A stretch of 64,000 bases of DNA from CAUZIZ01 sp965218775 (GCA_965218775.1 CBDCLS010000006.1:2666001-2730000), one strand, 5' to 3'; positions 35,501-44,405 are shown, counted from the first letter of the stretch. A program made the numbers and translations. Notes: generated by a model not told the origin, from the letters alone.

Positions 35501-35997
35501 CCCAGGATGATGGCCAGAAACGTCCACATCTCCAGATAGGCGTTGCCCTTCGAGAGCTGTTCGTGAGGGAGAAGTTCGGGAAGGATTCCATACTTGGCTG
35601 GACTGAACAGAGCGCTCTGGGCACCCATCAGCCCGAGTAGCAGCAGACGCAGTAATCCATTCTCAGGAAAGGCAAAGAGAGAGATCGCGACCGCGGACAT
35701 CAAGGTGACCTCGACCCACTTCATCCAGATGATGATGGAACGCTTGCTGAGACGGTCCGCCAGCACGCCTGCAGGCAGAGAGAACAACATGAGGGGGAGA
35801 GTCAGGACACAGAAGGTAAGTGTTGTCTGATACTGGGAGAGTCGCTGAAATTCAGCGTCGCCGCTAACATGTGCTTCGAGTGTCCGAATCGCGAGGAAGG
35901 TGACAATCAGTTTCCAGGCGTTGTCGTTGAAAGCTCCGAAGAACTGGGAAACGAGGAGGCTTCTGATCGCGTGGCTCTTCGAGTTCGATTGACTCAC
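32572..35997 (-). CDS. LplT-PlsC-Aas fusion: lysophospholipid transporter/acyltransferase/acyl-ACP synthetase
   Basis: This 1141-aa protein joins three activities. Residues 1-415 are an MFS transporter of the LplT type (SQFFGAFNDNAWKL, YGILPELLPHEQLSKGNAYL). Residues 420-620 are a PlsC-like acyltransferase with NHVSFVDAL (H446...D451) and FPEGQITR. Residues from about 650 form an ANL adenylating domain with IIFSSGSTGEPKGVMLTHYN and VTGDVALISEDGFLKITDRL. In E. coli, LplT and Aas are separate neighbouring genes that flip and re-acylate lysophospholipids; fusions of all three parts are known in several phyla. Membrane phospholipid repair is the likely role. The start is GTG. Confidence 0.92.
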   Translation of the reverse strand: MSQSNSKSHAIRSLLVSQFFGAFNDNAWKLIVTFLAIRTLEAHVSGDAEFQRLSQYQTTLTFCVLTLPLMLFSLPAGVLADRLSKRSIIIWMKWVEVTLMSAVAISLFAFPENGLLRLLLLGLMGAQSALFSPAKYGILPELLPHEQLSKGNAYLEMWTFLAIILGTAGGGLLLDSAGEKIWLPGLILTLTAAVGLFYAHRIPAVPRARSEGNLVETLRSSWRTIRGQRILGLAVAGSVTYWTIVSLLGQDILVYGRTVLGLSDTASGLPLAAFGLGVGLGSLVAAKLSGEKVEYGLIPLGAILMALVSASLALLSPGFAGLLISTSLLGIASGFIVVPINALVQWQAPASRRGGIIALANVFVFGGILVGSLSATLLAQLSLSPQLILSVASLAILLGTIWALSLLPDALLRLGLILLTHTFYRLTVLDRDHVPKEGGVLLTPNHVSFVDALMLIASLDRPVRFIVDQSYFDYWLFRPFMKSMGNIPISSSAGPRVLLKALREAGQYLDEGDVVCIFPEGQITRIGSLLPFRRGFERIARNRQSPIVPVYLDRLWGSIFSRSGGRFLFKIPKQIPYPVTVAFGAPISSETPVAEIRQQVQELASSAWAARRKSAKPLQHAFIHQVRRWPFSLAFADALRPNVSRLKALIGAVALARELKSVWKGQTYLGILLPPSVAGSLVNLAASLSGGVSVNLNYTAGRAGMASMIRQAELSTIISSRMFVEKAGLDLPDGVQFLWLEDVAARIGTAARIKSTVASLFLTIRGLEHFCGAERPIEADDLATIIFSSGSTGEPKGVMLTHYNVASNVEAITQVLGADSHDRVLGILPLFHSFGYMSFWFAAQKGLAMPMHPNPLDAPVVGELVSRYKATILLATPTFLQLYMRRCTPEQFGSLRLVLTGAEKLSTDLALAFEDRFGIRPLEGYGCTECSPVIAVSVPDFRAAGYFQSGSRRGFVGPPLPGVATRIVDPDSFEPRPVETPGMLLVKGPNIMAGYLGRGDLTQKALRDGWYVTGDVALISEDGFLKITDRLSRFSKIGGEMVPHGRVEEALHEAAEVPQGIFAVTAVADPRKGESLAVIHTFKEEEIPELLKKLGTMGLPNIFVPRKDRFRKVEELPLLGTGKLNLREIKRLAEEAFGTDG

Positions 35998-36016
35998 TTG
36001 AAAACCGATAGAGCAG

Positions 36017-36286
36017 GTGTTTCGACGCCGATACTCAATATATACTAGTACGCTTGCCTGGAAAAAACTACGGAATGCACGCTACGTCATTGACGTCCTG
36101 GCAGTAATGAGCTCCCTGTACGCGCTCTACGATTTGAGCGATTTCCTGCTGATTGGGGCCAAGACCGACGCCGTCAATCTGGCCGAAATTACGCAGGTGC
36201 CTGCCTTCACTTGGGCCATTCTCTGGAGTGGTCTTTTACTATTGGTGGTCTACGCTGCGGGCAAGCGCGCGCTGCTCAGGCGCTGA
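36017..36286 (+). pseudogene. C-terminal fragment of M50B-like membrane protein
   Basis: The 89-codon ORF encodes IDVLAVMSSLYALYDLSDFL, a TDAVNLAEITQVPAFTWAILW segment and a final helix. This resembles only the C-terminal part of M50B-like membrane metallopeptidases, with the (S/T)DA.xLAE.T motif. The N-terminal HExxH-bearing part is missing, and upstream sequence shows no matching frame. I read it as a decayed remnant; a small intact membrane protein is the alternative. Confidence 0.5.
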
Positions 36287-36360
36287 AGAAGACCCGCCAA
36301 ACGCCACTGCCTCACTTGTAATCTGATGCTTTGCTCAGATCAGATATCTGGCCTCTACCC

Positions 36361-37203
36361 TCACAATCCAAGAATGCTCGCGGTGTCGCGGTAAATCACC
36401 TGTTGGATCTGTTCTTCGTCCAGCCGTGGCAGCGCGGTACCTTCGAGCATCTTGTTGAGACCGAAGAGACCCTCTATTGAGGCCTCGATGTTGGTGAAGG
36501 GATAGTCGGTACCGAAGAGCAGCTTGTTCCAGACTCCATATTCCTGAACCAGCATCAGACTGTGGTAGAGCTGGAAGGGACGGTAGTGGATGGCGCTGAT
36601 ATCGGCGTAGACGTTGGGATGCTTTCTTATCACGACTACGCATTCGTTCTCGTAGGGATGGGAGAGATGCGCCAGGATGATCTTCACTTCCGGAAAGCGC
36701 GTGGCGATCGGGTCGAGGTGTCGAGGCAGCGTGCACTCCAGCGGGGCCTGGGCCACGAACGTGGTGCCGGTGTGCAGTAGTACCGGAAGGTCGTGGTCCT
36801 GAGCGTACTGCCACATCGGATCCAGGTCCTGCCCGTCGGGCCTGAAGCCGGCATACATGGGCATGAGCTTGATGCCCTTCAGACCCAGTTCCTGGTGTCC
36901 CTGGTGCAGTTCTTCTTCCCAACCTGGCTGGGTGGGGTCCAGGGAGAGGAATCCGACCAGAGTGTCAGGGTGCTGGAGGACGTAGTCGGCAACGAATTGG
37001 TCGTCCACCCAGAGGCCACTCAGCCTCGCCTTGCCGCCGAAGACAACGGTGCGTGTGTCCTCCGGAGCCGTTCGCCGGTATTCTTCATAGTGGACGGTCA
37101 AGTCTAATTCGGTTCCACCGCGGGCGTTTCGGGCCTGCTGCTGGAATTGGTCGGTGAAATGATCAGGGTATCGCCAGGTGTGTGAGTGCACGTCAAAGAT
37201 CAT
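36361..37203 (-). CDS. Amidohydrolase family 2 protein
   Basis: The start is MIFDVHSHTWR (37203), with GGAG upstream; 280 aa result. Metal-site motifs of the amidohydrolase_2 family are visible: DVHSH (H6, H8), LLHTG, ILAHLSHPYENE and FGTDYPF. Family members are decarboxylases or lactonases acting on aromatic or carboxylated substrates. It is divergent from the aminotransferase operon start 245 bp away, and could act on a product of that pathway. Cytoplasmic. Confidence 0.88.
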   Translation of the reverse strand: MIFDVHSHTWRYPDHFTDQFQQQARNARGGTELDLTVHYEEYRRTAPEDTRTVVFGGKARLSGLWVDDQFVADYVLQHPDTLVGFLSLDPTQPGWEEELHQGHQELGLKGIKLMPMYAGFRPDGQDLDPMWQYAQDHDLPVLLHTGTTFVAQAPLECTLPRHLDPIATRFPEVKIILAHLSHPYENECVVVIRKHPNVYADISAIHYRPFQLYHSLMLVQEYGVWNKLLFGTDYPFTNIEASIEGLFGLNKMLEGTALPRLDEEQIQQVIYRDTASILGL

Positions 37204-37447
37204 AGTGGTTCTCCAGTCAGTCCTAGCCCAGCCGTGCTGGATCATGTCGGATGGGTAAGAGGGCCCATCCGACAAGTCACCGCTCGGCTCCTCATCACCC
37301 TAGACGCCCATTCTAGAGGTGTCAATACGGTCCATTCTCTTCTCTTCGAAGCAGCGCTTGATCTCCCGATCTCGTGCGAATATGATTCCCCCCTTGGGCA
37401 CCCACTAAGATTTGATTGAGTCCGTTCCCGATTGAGTCCCGTTTCCT

Positions 37448-38599
37448 ATGCCGCGACAAAGCGTTGTCGATCTGCCTCCGTCCAGCATCCGGATGATGTT
37501 CAATGAAGCTGCCGGAATGGAGGATGTGCTCCACCTCTCCATCGGCCAGCCTGATTTTGCCACCCCTCAGCCGGTGATCGAGGCCATGGTCGAAGCCCTG
37601 AGACAGGGCAAGACCAAGTATGCCCTGGACGCGGGTGTCCTGGAGTTTCGCGAACAGATCTGTGCCTACTACTCCAGAGAACACGGAGTGGAGCTGACAC
37701 CCGAGGAGGTGCTGGTCACGGACGGTGCTGTCGAGGCCATCACCCTGGTCCTGCAGGCTTTCATCAGTCCTGGAGATGAGGTCATCCTCTTGGAGCCTGC
37801 CTTCGTGGTCTATGCGCCGTTCATCCGGATGATTGGAGGCGTGCCGATTTCGATCGTGACCCGAGTCGAAGATGGGTATGTGCCCGATCCTCAGGAAGTC
37901 GAAAACGCGATTACACCGAGAACTCGGATGCTCCTGGTCAATTCTCCTTGCAATCCGACGGGTGCAACTTTTCCGGTCGAGGTCTTGAAGCAACTGGCAG
38001 ACGTGGCCCGTAGGCACAATCTGCTGCTTGGCTCCGACGAAGTTTACGAACAGCTCGTGTACGACCACCCAGGGCGATATCCCTCGATGCTGACGCTGGA
38101 GCCTGATCGCGATCGTCTCTTCGTTTTTCACAGCCTCTCCAAGACCTATGCCATGACCGGTATCCGAGTGGGTTGGGTGGTAACGGGATCTTCCAACTGG
38201 CAGATTCTGCAGAAGCTCCATACCTTCACCACTACCGTGGCAAACACGCCCGGACAGTGGGCCGGCATAGAGGCCCTTGGTGGTGACCAGAGCTTCATCC
38301 CCTCGATGGTATCCGAGTACAAGGAGCGAAGAAATCTGCTCGGTTCACTGATGGACGGCATGCCCCATCTCTCCAGCTACACTCCGGGAGGGGCCTTCTA
38401 TCTTTTTCCGCGTTTCGATCTACCCATGGACGCGGACACCTTCTGCCTGCGCCTCCTGAAGGAGGCAAAGGTCTGTTGCATTCCCGGTACCGGTTTCGGC
38501 GATTCCTGCCGTCAGGCTTTTCGGATTTCGTACGCCGTCGGACCGGACAGTATTCGCGAGGGCATCAGGAGAATTCGACAATGGCTTACCCAATTCTAG
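37448..38599 (+). CDS. Class I/II aminotransferase
   Basis: The 383-aa fold-type I PLP enzyme shows LHLSIGQPDFATPQPVIEAM, VTDGAVEAITLVLQAF, NSPCNPTGATFP, SDEVYEQLVY, the PLP lysine in SLSKTYAMTGIRVGW and the C-terminal FRISYAVGPD arginine. It resembles aspartate/aromatic-type aminotransferases of the Iγ group. It is the first gene of a five-gene operon; the next start overlaps its end by 19 bp. The donor and acceptor cannot be told. Confidence 0.92.
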   Translation: MPRQSVVDLPPSSIRMMFNEAAGMEDVLHLSIGQPDFATPQPVIEAMVEALRQGKTKYALDAGVLEFREQICAYYSREHGVELTPEEVLVTDGAVEAITLVLQAFISPGDEVILLEPAFVVYAPFIRMIGGVPISIVTRVEDGYVPDPQEVENAITPRTRMLLVNSPCNPTGATFPVEVLKQLADVARRHNLLLGSDEVYEQLVYDHPGRYPSMLTLEPDRDRLFVFHSLSKTYAMTGIRVGWVVTGSSNWQILQKLHTFTTTVANTPGQWAGIEALGGDQSFIPSMVSEYKERRNLLGSLMDGMPHLSSYTPGGAFYLFPRFDLPMDADTFCLRLLKEAKVCCIPGTGFGDSCRQAFRISYAVGPDSIREGIRRIRQWLTQF

Positions 38600-39561
38600 T
38601 CATCAGCAGAAACGAAATCGTCTCTCGCTTCAAGATCCAGGAGGCTATTGACGTGGTGGAGGAGGCGCTTGCCAACCACGAGAAAGGCACCGACATTCTG
38701 CCGGACAAGCTTATTTTTCAGGTCCCTGGCGGGATCAGCGCCTGTATGGCCAGCATGCTTCCCGACCTGGATGTCCTCGCCATGAAGCTGGGCCAAGGCA
38801 GGGAAGAGAATCCCAAACGCGATCTACCCAATATCATCTCCCAGATCTCGCTTTTTGACCCAGACACGGGCAAACCCCTGGCGCTTATGGACGGCTCCTG
38901 GGTGACCGGATTAAGGACCGGCGCCTCGGCGGCGATCGCGGTGAAACATCTGGCCAGATCCGACGCCAAGACCCTGGGCATACTGGGGGCCGGATTTCAG
39001 GGCAGGCACGCCTTGAGGGCGGCTGTTCGGGTTCGTGCTTTCGAAGAGATTCGGGTCTATGACTCCTTTCCCAAGACTCTCGACAGCTTTGTCGAAGAGT
39101 TGTCTCAGGAGTTGGAGCGGACGATCAAACCCGCTTCGGGACCCGAGGAACTGGTGACCCACAGCGACGTGATCATCAGTTGTTCCAATACTACGGTGCC
39201 CATTGTCCAGGGAGAGTGGATCCGTCCAGGAACCCACTTCTCCTGCATGGGAGCAGACCAGGCCTGGAAGCAGGAACTGGCAGAAGGGGTGCACGCTCGA
39301 TGTACTATTTTCGGAGACCACATCGACCAGATATGTCATCTGGGAGAGGTTTCCCAATCCATAGAAAAGGGACTCTTGTCGCGTTCCCAGATCAAGGGGA
39401 CGGTGGGGCAGGTCCTGACCGGGGCTATCGAAGGAAGAACCTCAGCGGAGGAGATTACCCTTTTTGATGGCACCGGCATGGCGATCCAGGACGCGGCTGT
39501 TGCTCGGCGCGTCTACGATCTGGCCGCGCGAGAGGGTTTCGGGGTGTGGGCCGAGCTCTAG
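38581..39561 (+). CDS. Ornithine cyclodeaminase/mu-crystallin family protein
   Basis: The ATG at 38581 is preceded by AGGAG at about 11 bases; a longer frame from 38476 runs inside the aminotransferase and is unlikely. The 326-aa protein has the family's Rossmann motif GILGAGFQGRHALRA, the substrate-side WVTGLRTGASAAIA and VISCSNTTVPIV. Members include ornithine cyclodeaminase, alanine dehydrogenase and ketimine reductase. With an aminotransferase in front, an amino-acid/imino-acid redox step is a reasonable inference. Confidence 0.9.
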   Translation: MAYPILVISRNEIVSRFKIQEAIDVVEEALANHEKGTDILPDKLIFQVPGGISACMASMLPDLDVLAMKLGQGREENPKRDLPNIISQISLFDPDTGKPLALMDGSWVTGLRTGASAAIAVKHLARSDAKTLGILGAGFQGRHALRAAVRVRAFEEIRVYDSFPKTLDSFVEELSQELERTIKPASGPEELVTHSDVIISCSNTTVPIVQGEWIRPGTHFSCMGADQAWKQELAEGVHARCTIFGDHIDQICHLGEVSQSIEKGLLSRSQIKGTVGQVLTGAIEGRTSAEEITLFDGTGMAIQDAAVARRVYDLAAREGFGVWAEL

Positions 39562-39576
39562 CCCCAGAATCGTCGT

Positions 39577-40380
39577 ATGCCAAATCGGCTAAAGGATAAG
39601 ATCGCAATCGTCTCCGGTGCGGGCTCGGTAGGGCCTGGCTGGGGTAACGGCAAAGCAACAGCCGTTCTCTTCGCCCGAGAAGGGGCGTCGGTGTTTGCGG
39701 TCGACATCAACCCCTCTGCCGCCGAAGAGACCAAGAAGATCATCGAGGACGAGGGCGGTCGCTGCGCCAGCTGGCAGGCCGACGTCTCCCAGGGCAGGGA
39801 AGTTCAGGCCCTGGTCGACGCCTGTCTGGCCGAGTTTGGACGCGTAGACATTCTTCACAACAACGTAGGTATTTTGGAGGTAGGGGGACCTGTCGAGCTT
39901 TCCGAGGAGCAATGGGATCGGGCCCTGGGTGTCAACGTCAAGAGTATGTTCCTTACCTGCAAGTACGTGCTCCCCATCATGGAGCGCCAACGCCGGGGTG
40001 CCATCGTCAACGTGTCCTCGATTGCAGCGATCTGTCATCTCGGATATGACGCGGTCTCCTACAATGCATCGAAGGGGGCCGTGGATTCGCTGACCCAACA
40101 CATTGCAGGACAGTACGCAGACAAGGGAATCCGTGCCAACTGTATTCAGCCAGGCTTTCTGAACACCCCCATGATTGTCGAACCGTTGAAGAATACCTAT
40201 GGGCCTGGGGGTGTCGACGAAATGGTGAGGAAACGAGATGCGATGGTCCCCATGGGAACGATGGGAGATGCTTGGGATGTAGCCTATGCTGCGCTCTTCC
40301 TGGCTTCCGACGAGGCGAAATATATCACGGGCGCGAAGCTCGTGGTAGATGGCGGGGTTACCTGTAAATTGAGGGTCTAG
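39577..40380 (+). CDS. Short-chain dehydrogenase/reductase
   Basis: The 267-aa SDR has the NAD(P) motif SGAGSVGPGWGNGKATA, an acidic ADV motif, HNNVG (usually NNAG), the catalytic serine in NVSSIA, YNASKG (Tyr/Lys) and CIQPGFLNTPM. It begins 15 bp after the preceding stop. The VGPGWGNG variant of the glycine-rich loop is typical of an SDR subgroup annotated as NAD-dependent. It probably oxidises a hydroxyl in the pathway encoded by the operon. Confidence 0.92.
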   Translation: MPNRLKDKIAIVSGAGSVGPGWGNGKATAVLFAREGASVFAVDINPSAAEETKKIIEDEGGRCASWQADVSQGREVQALVDACLAEFGRVDILHNNVGILEVGGPVELSEEQWDRALGVNVKSMFLTCKYVLPIMERQRRGAIVNVSSIAAICHLGYDAVSYNASKGAVDSLTQHIAGQYADKGIRANCIQPGFLNTPMIVEPLKNTYGPGGVDEMVRKRDAMVPMGTMGDAWDVAYAALFLASDEAKYITGAKLVVDGGVTCKLRV

Positions 40381-40401
40381 GTTGCTGCAGGAGCCAAGGG
40401 A

Positions 40402-41439
40402 ATGACGGACAGGATCGGTATCGGAATCACTGGATCAGGATTCATGGGCAAGACCCACGCCGAGGCGGTGCTTACGCTGCCCCAACTCCAATTGGTGGGC
40501 TTTTCCGGCGGAAGTCGTGCCCCCGGGCTGGCACAGGAGTACGGGGTTGCGTTCGAACCGGACGCCGAGAGCTTGGCGCGACGTTCGGATATCGACGCCG
40601 TCATCGTGACGACGCCGCACCACGTGCACCTCTCGGAAACGCTGGCCGCGTTCCAGGAGGGCAAGCACGCCTTGGTGGAAAAGCCGCTGGCGACGTCGGT
40701 CGAGGACTGCGACCGTATGCTTGAGGCGGCCGCGAGCAGAGGATTGACTCTGGGGGTGGGCTACCATCAGCGGTTCCGTAACAACAACAGTGAGGCCTGC
40801 CGGTTGGTTCGCGAGGGAGCCATTGGAGATATTTTGACGATCCAGGTGTCGATGCTCTCGGAAGGCTCGCTACGAGACGGAGGAGGCTGGGCCTGGTGGG
40901 ACGATCCACGGAGCCTGGGACACATTTTCGGCTCAGCACCGCATGGTGTTGACCTACTGCGATGGATGATGGGCTCGGACGTGGCTTCGGTGGGTGCTCT
41001 CTGCCGCACCTTTCTCGGTGATGCACCCGTCGAAAATACGACGCTGGCGCAGATGAGCTTCCAGAACGGAGCACTCTGCAGTTTGTTCTCGACCAACGTG
41101 ATGGCCGATCCGGGTTTTGTGGACGAGACTTTCCGTATTCGAATCATGGGTTCAAAAGGACTTATGGACCTGGACCCCTACGGAGACCTCCAGATCGCTA
41201 CTGATGGCGCCTGGCAGACTGTGTCCACTCAGCCTTCTGCGGAATATGTAGCAGCGGACGTGCCAATCAATCCGATCCGGATTGAAGCCTACAAATCGCA
41301 GATTCAGGCTTTCGTGGATGCCATGGAGGGCAAGGCCTCGACCCTGGGAACGGGACTCGATGGTCGTGCTGCAGTCGAGGTGTGCAGTGCCATGCTGGAG
41401 GCTTCTCGGACCAACTCGGTGATCCAACTCGGCTCCTAG
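40402..41439 (+). CDS. Gfo/Idh/MocA family oxidoreductase
   Basis: The 345-aa protein has an N-terminal Rossmann domain (GIGITGSGFMGKTHAEA, VIVTTPHHVHLSE, ALVEKPLATSVEDC with the EKP catalytic lysine) and a C-terminal alpha/beta domain with FGSAPHGVDLLRWMMG (catalytic His). The family uses NAD(P) to oxidise sugar or inositol hydroxyls. It follows the SDR by 21 bp in the operon. Confidence 0.92.
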   Translation: MTDRIGIGITGSGFMGKTHAEAVLTLPQLQLVGFSGGSRAPGLAQEYGVAFEPDAESLARRSDIDAVIVTTPHHVHLSETLAAFQEGKHALVEKPLATSVEDCDRMLEAAASRGLTLGVGYHQRFRNNNSEACRLVREGAIGDILTIQVSMLSEGSLRDGGGWAWWDDPRSLGHIFGSAPHGVDLLRWMMGSDVASVGALCRTFLGDAPVENTTLAQMSFQNGALCSLFSTNVMADPGFVDETFRIRIMGSKGLMDLDPYGDLQIATDGAWQTVSTQPSAEYVAADVPINPIRIEAYKSQIQAFVDAMEGKASTLGTGLDGRAAVEVCSAMLEASRTNSVIQLGS

Positions 41440-41489
41440 CTGGAACCAGTTTGTTGTCCTTGCTCTGTGGAGCGGACTTGTTAGGAGCA

Positions 41490-43637
41490 ATGATACATCC
41501 ACCCCGACACTATTGCTTTCGAAAGTCCCTGGCGCTACTGACTCTGTCGCTGTTGGCTGGGGCGGCCTGTGATCAGCCCAAGAACGACAACCCGGAGGAT
41601 TGGCCGGTCTATCTGGGAGACGCCGGGGCATCACACTACTCCGCCCTGGCACAAATCAGCCGTGAGAACGTCGATCGGCTCGAAGTGGCCTGGACCTACC
41701 GGACGGGAGACGCACGGAAATCCTCGCAGATCCAGTGCAACCCGATCATCATCGGAGGTCGCCTCTACGCCACCTCTCCCGGTCTCAAGGCCTTCTGTCT
41801 GGATGCAGCGACCGGGAAGCAGGTCTGGGCCTTCGATCCTCAGGAGAGAAGGGAACTGGGGACTCTCGGTGTCAATCGAGGGGTTGCCTACTGGGAAGGC
41901 GATCAAGCCCGGCGGATCTTCTACTCGGTCGGCCATCTGTTCTTCGCCCTCGACGCTGACAGTGGACGACCTGTGGCGTCTTTCGGAGAAGGAGGCGTGT
42001 TCGACCTGCGGCTCGGCCTGGGTGTCGATGATTTCGAGGGCGTGTCCCTCTTGAGTACGTCGCCGGCGGCCGTCTACAAGGATCTCCTGATCGTCGGCAC
42101 CCGGGTCGGAGAGGGACCCGGGAAAGCGGCTCCCGGTCACATCCGTGCCTTGGATGCCACCACAGGTGAGATTCGCTGGACCTTTCACACCATACCTCGC
42201 CCGGGGGAGGCGGGTTATGAAACCTGGCCTCCCGAAGCCTGGAAGTACACGGGTGGGGCCAACTCCTGGGCGGGCATGACCGTCGATCATCGCCGTGGGA
42301 ATGTGTTTGCCTCCACTGGATCACCTACCTTCGACTTCTGGGGAGGGCGCCGAAAGGGTCAGAACCTCTACGGGAACTGTGTGCTCGCCATCGATGCCGA
42401 GACCGGCGAGCTCCGTTGGCACTTTCAGACAGTGCATCACGACATGTGGGATCGCGATCTTCCGGCTTCTCCCAATCTGGTAACGGTGACACGGGAAGGG
42501 GAGGAGGTGGACGCGGTGGCCCAGATCACAAAGTGGGGGTTCGTGTTCCTCCTGAATCGAGAAACTGGAGAACCGCTTTTCCCAATTGAGGAAACGCCGG
42601 TACCGGCCTCCGATCTCAAGGGAGAAGAAGCCTGGCCAACCCAGCCTATCCCGCTGAAGCCACCGCCCTTCTCACGCCAATCCTTCACCGAGGCCGATGT
42701 CACCGATATCTCTCCGAGTTCGCGGGAAGCCGTGCTGGCACGCTTCCGGCAAATCAGGAGCAGCGATAGGTTTGAACCCCCTAGCACCCAAGGGACGCTG
42801 ATCTTTCCCGGCTATGATGGCGGTGGGGAATGGGGAGGGGCGGCCTCGGAGCCTTCCCGTGGACTCTTGTACGTCAATTCCAACGAGATGCCCTGGATTC
42901 TCACGATGGTAGATACCGACGCGAAGGCGCTCCCGGGAGCCGAAGTCTATCGAATCCACTGCGCCGGGTGTCACGGCCCCAAAAGGCTCGGCGATGCTCA
43001 CAGCAACAATCCTCCGTTGCCACTGGAAGACGTCTATCCCCGAGAAGAGACTCGGGACGTGATCAGGCGAGGAAAAGGACGGATGCTGGGGATGCCACAG
43101 CTCTCGGATCAGGCAACCGAGGCGGTGATCGACTTCCTCTCGGGGTCGGATCCGGCGAGAGTCCCGTCCTGGGCGGTACCTCCCCCTGAGATCGCGTACA
43201 CCTTTACGGGCTACAACCGTTTTCTTGACCCGGAAGGCTATCCGGCCATCAAGCCTCCTTGGGGACAATTGACGGCGATCGACCTGAACCAGGGAAGTAT
43301 CGTCTGGCAGGTGCCCTTGGGTGAGTTTGAGGAGCTGACGCAGAGAGGGGTGCCTCAAACCGGAACTGAGAACTACGGAGGTCCAATCGCGACGGCTGGC
43401 GGTCTCCTCTTCATCGGAGCGACGCAGGACCAGAAATTTCGCGCATTCGATCGGGAGTCCGGAAAAGTCCTGTGGGAAACCCAACTACCAGCCGGGGGGT
43501 ACGCCACTCCAGCAACCTACTGGGTTGCCGGCCGCCAATTCGTCGTTGTCGCTGCAGGGGGAGGCAAGATGGGGACCCCCTCCAGCGACTCCTACGTCGC
43601 CTTCGCCCTGCCCCAAAGTAGGAAAGAGGAAGAGTGA
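41490..43637 (+). CDS. PQQ-dependent dehydrogenase with inserted cytochrome c domain
   Basis: The start at 41490 has AGGAG six bases upstream; a longer frame from 41382 is inside the previous gene. The 715-aa protein has a signal peptide ending near GAACDQ (possible lipoprotein). An eight-bladed quinoprotein propeller of the membrane glucose-dehydrogenase type follows, with WPVYLGDAGASHYSALAQIS, IFYSVGHLFFALDADSG and LRWHFQTVHHDMWDRDLPAS. A c-type heme site CAGCH (C491-H495) lies in a roughly 100-residue insertion before the last blades, so electrons can pass within one chain. It acts in the periplasm, oxidising an alcohol or sugar, and closes the operon. Confidence 0.9.
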   Translation: MIHPPRHYCFRKSLALLTLSLLAGAACDQPKNDNPEDWPVYLGDAGASHYSALAQISRENVDRLEVAWTYRTGDARKSSQIQCNPIIIGGRLYATSPGLKAFCLDAATGKQVWAFDPQERRELGTLGVNRGVAYWEGDQARRIFYSVGHLFFALDADSGRPVASFGEGGVFDLRLGLGVDDFEGVSLLSTSPAAVYKDLLIVGTRVGEGPGKAAPGHIRALDATTGEIRWTFHTIPRPGEAGYETWPPEAWKYTGGANSWAGMTVDHRRGNVFASTGSPTFDFWGGRRKGQNLYGNCVLAIDAETGELRWHFQTVHHDMWDRDLPASPNLVTVTREGEEVDAVAQITKWGFVFLLNRETGEPLFPIEETPVPASDLKGEEAWPTQPIPLKPPPFSRQSFTEADVTDISPSSREAVLARFRQIRSSDRFEPPSTQGTLIFPGYDGGGEWGGAASEPSRGLLYVNSNEMPWILTMVDTDAKALPGAEVYRIHCAGCHGPKRLGDAHSNNPPLPLEDVYPREETRDVIRRGKGRMLGMPQLSDQATEAVIDFLSGSDPARVPSWAVPPPEIAYTFTGYNRFLDPEGYPAIKPPWGQLTAIDLNQGSIVWQVPLGEFEELTQRGVPQTGTENYGGPIATAGGLLFIGATQDQKFRAFDRESGKVLWETQLPAGGYATPATYWVAGRQFVVVAAGGGKMGTPSSDSYVAFALPQSRKEEE

Positions 43638-43955
43638 GAAGCTGCGCGAAAAAGGCAATGCTGCTCCAGAGCCGATGAGTTCACAGCGTCCCAAGATAGC
43701 CTGGAGGCGTCGTGCACGACACGCAACTGCTCTACCTCCGGCGTCCGATCCGCCACCCAAGCCAGCCCGACTCGGTTCTGCCCTTGCCCGCAACGCTGTC
43801 GGGACGGGGTGCCTCTGCGGGCGCCGGAAGAAAAGGTGGGTTGAAATAGCGTGATGTCGTCCAGCCCATTTTGCTTGACGGGTACTTGGAACCGTCTCCT
43901 CTCCACCTTTGAGCCCGGCCCGTTTCAAAGTAGTCTCATAGCCGGAGAGGTCCCA
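43638..43955. other. Intergenic, no gene seen
   Basis: The 318 bp between the PQQ dehydrogenase and the broken PhzF contain no frame with recognisable protein and no clear repeat. The stretch marks the start of a degraded accessory region. Confidence 0.5.
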
Positions 43956-44405
43956 ATGGCGATTGGTATAGCCCAGATCGATGCCTTCACCAGCGAGCCT
44001 TTCGGAGGCAATCCGGCGGCCGTCTGCCTGCTACCGGAGCCCCGGGACAACACGTGGATGTAGAGGGTTGCCCAGGAGATGAACCTTCCGGAAACCGCCT
44101 TCCTCTGCCGCGAAGGGGTCGCGTTCGAGCTGCGCTGGTTCACTCCCAAGGTCGAGGTCGACGTTTGCGGTCAAGCCACTTTGGCCAGTGCCCACTTCCT
44201 GTGGGAGGAGGGGCACCTCGATCGTGGTGAGACGGCGCGGTTTCTGTCGAAGTCGGGTCCACTAGCCGCCGACTACCGCGATGGACTCATCCCCCGGCAT
44301 CGCGCCCCAGTCCTCCAGGGGAGCTGGACTTCCCTTCCGAGACGGCTGAGCAGGCGGCAGCACCACCGGATGGCCCTGGGTGTGCCCTCAGGTAGATTCC
44401 TGTGA
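43956..44405 (+). pseudogene. PhzF-family isomerase, nonsense and frameshift
   Basis: The reading begins MAIGIAQIDAFTSEPFGGNP, a good PhzF N-terminus, with GGAG upstream. At 44061 a TAG replaces what the family expects as a Gln codon (WM-Q-AxA.EMNLPETAF), a single CAG to TAG change. Translation resumes in frame with AQEMNLPETAFLC and VDVCGQATLASAHFLW. It then shifts frame near 44300: LDFPSETAEQAAAP is found in another frame. The gene stops well short of family length (about 290 aa). Intact PhzF proteins are cytoplasmic epimerases/isomerases. Confidence 0.85.

Noticed and set aside
36048..36070. CTAGTACGCTTGCC as a possible fifth MITE terminus
   Set aside because: Only the first seven or eight bases match and no second end or core is present.
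44061..44063. TAG in PhzF as a possible pyrrolysine or recoded codon
   Set aside because: The gene also has a frameshift and is truncated, and TAG replaces an ordinary Gln position, so decay explains it better.
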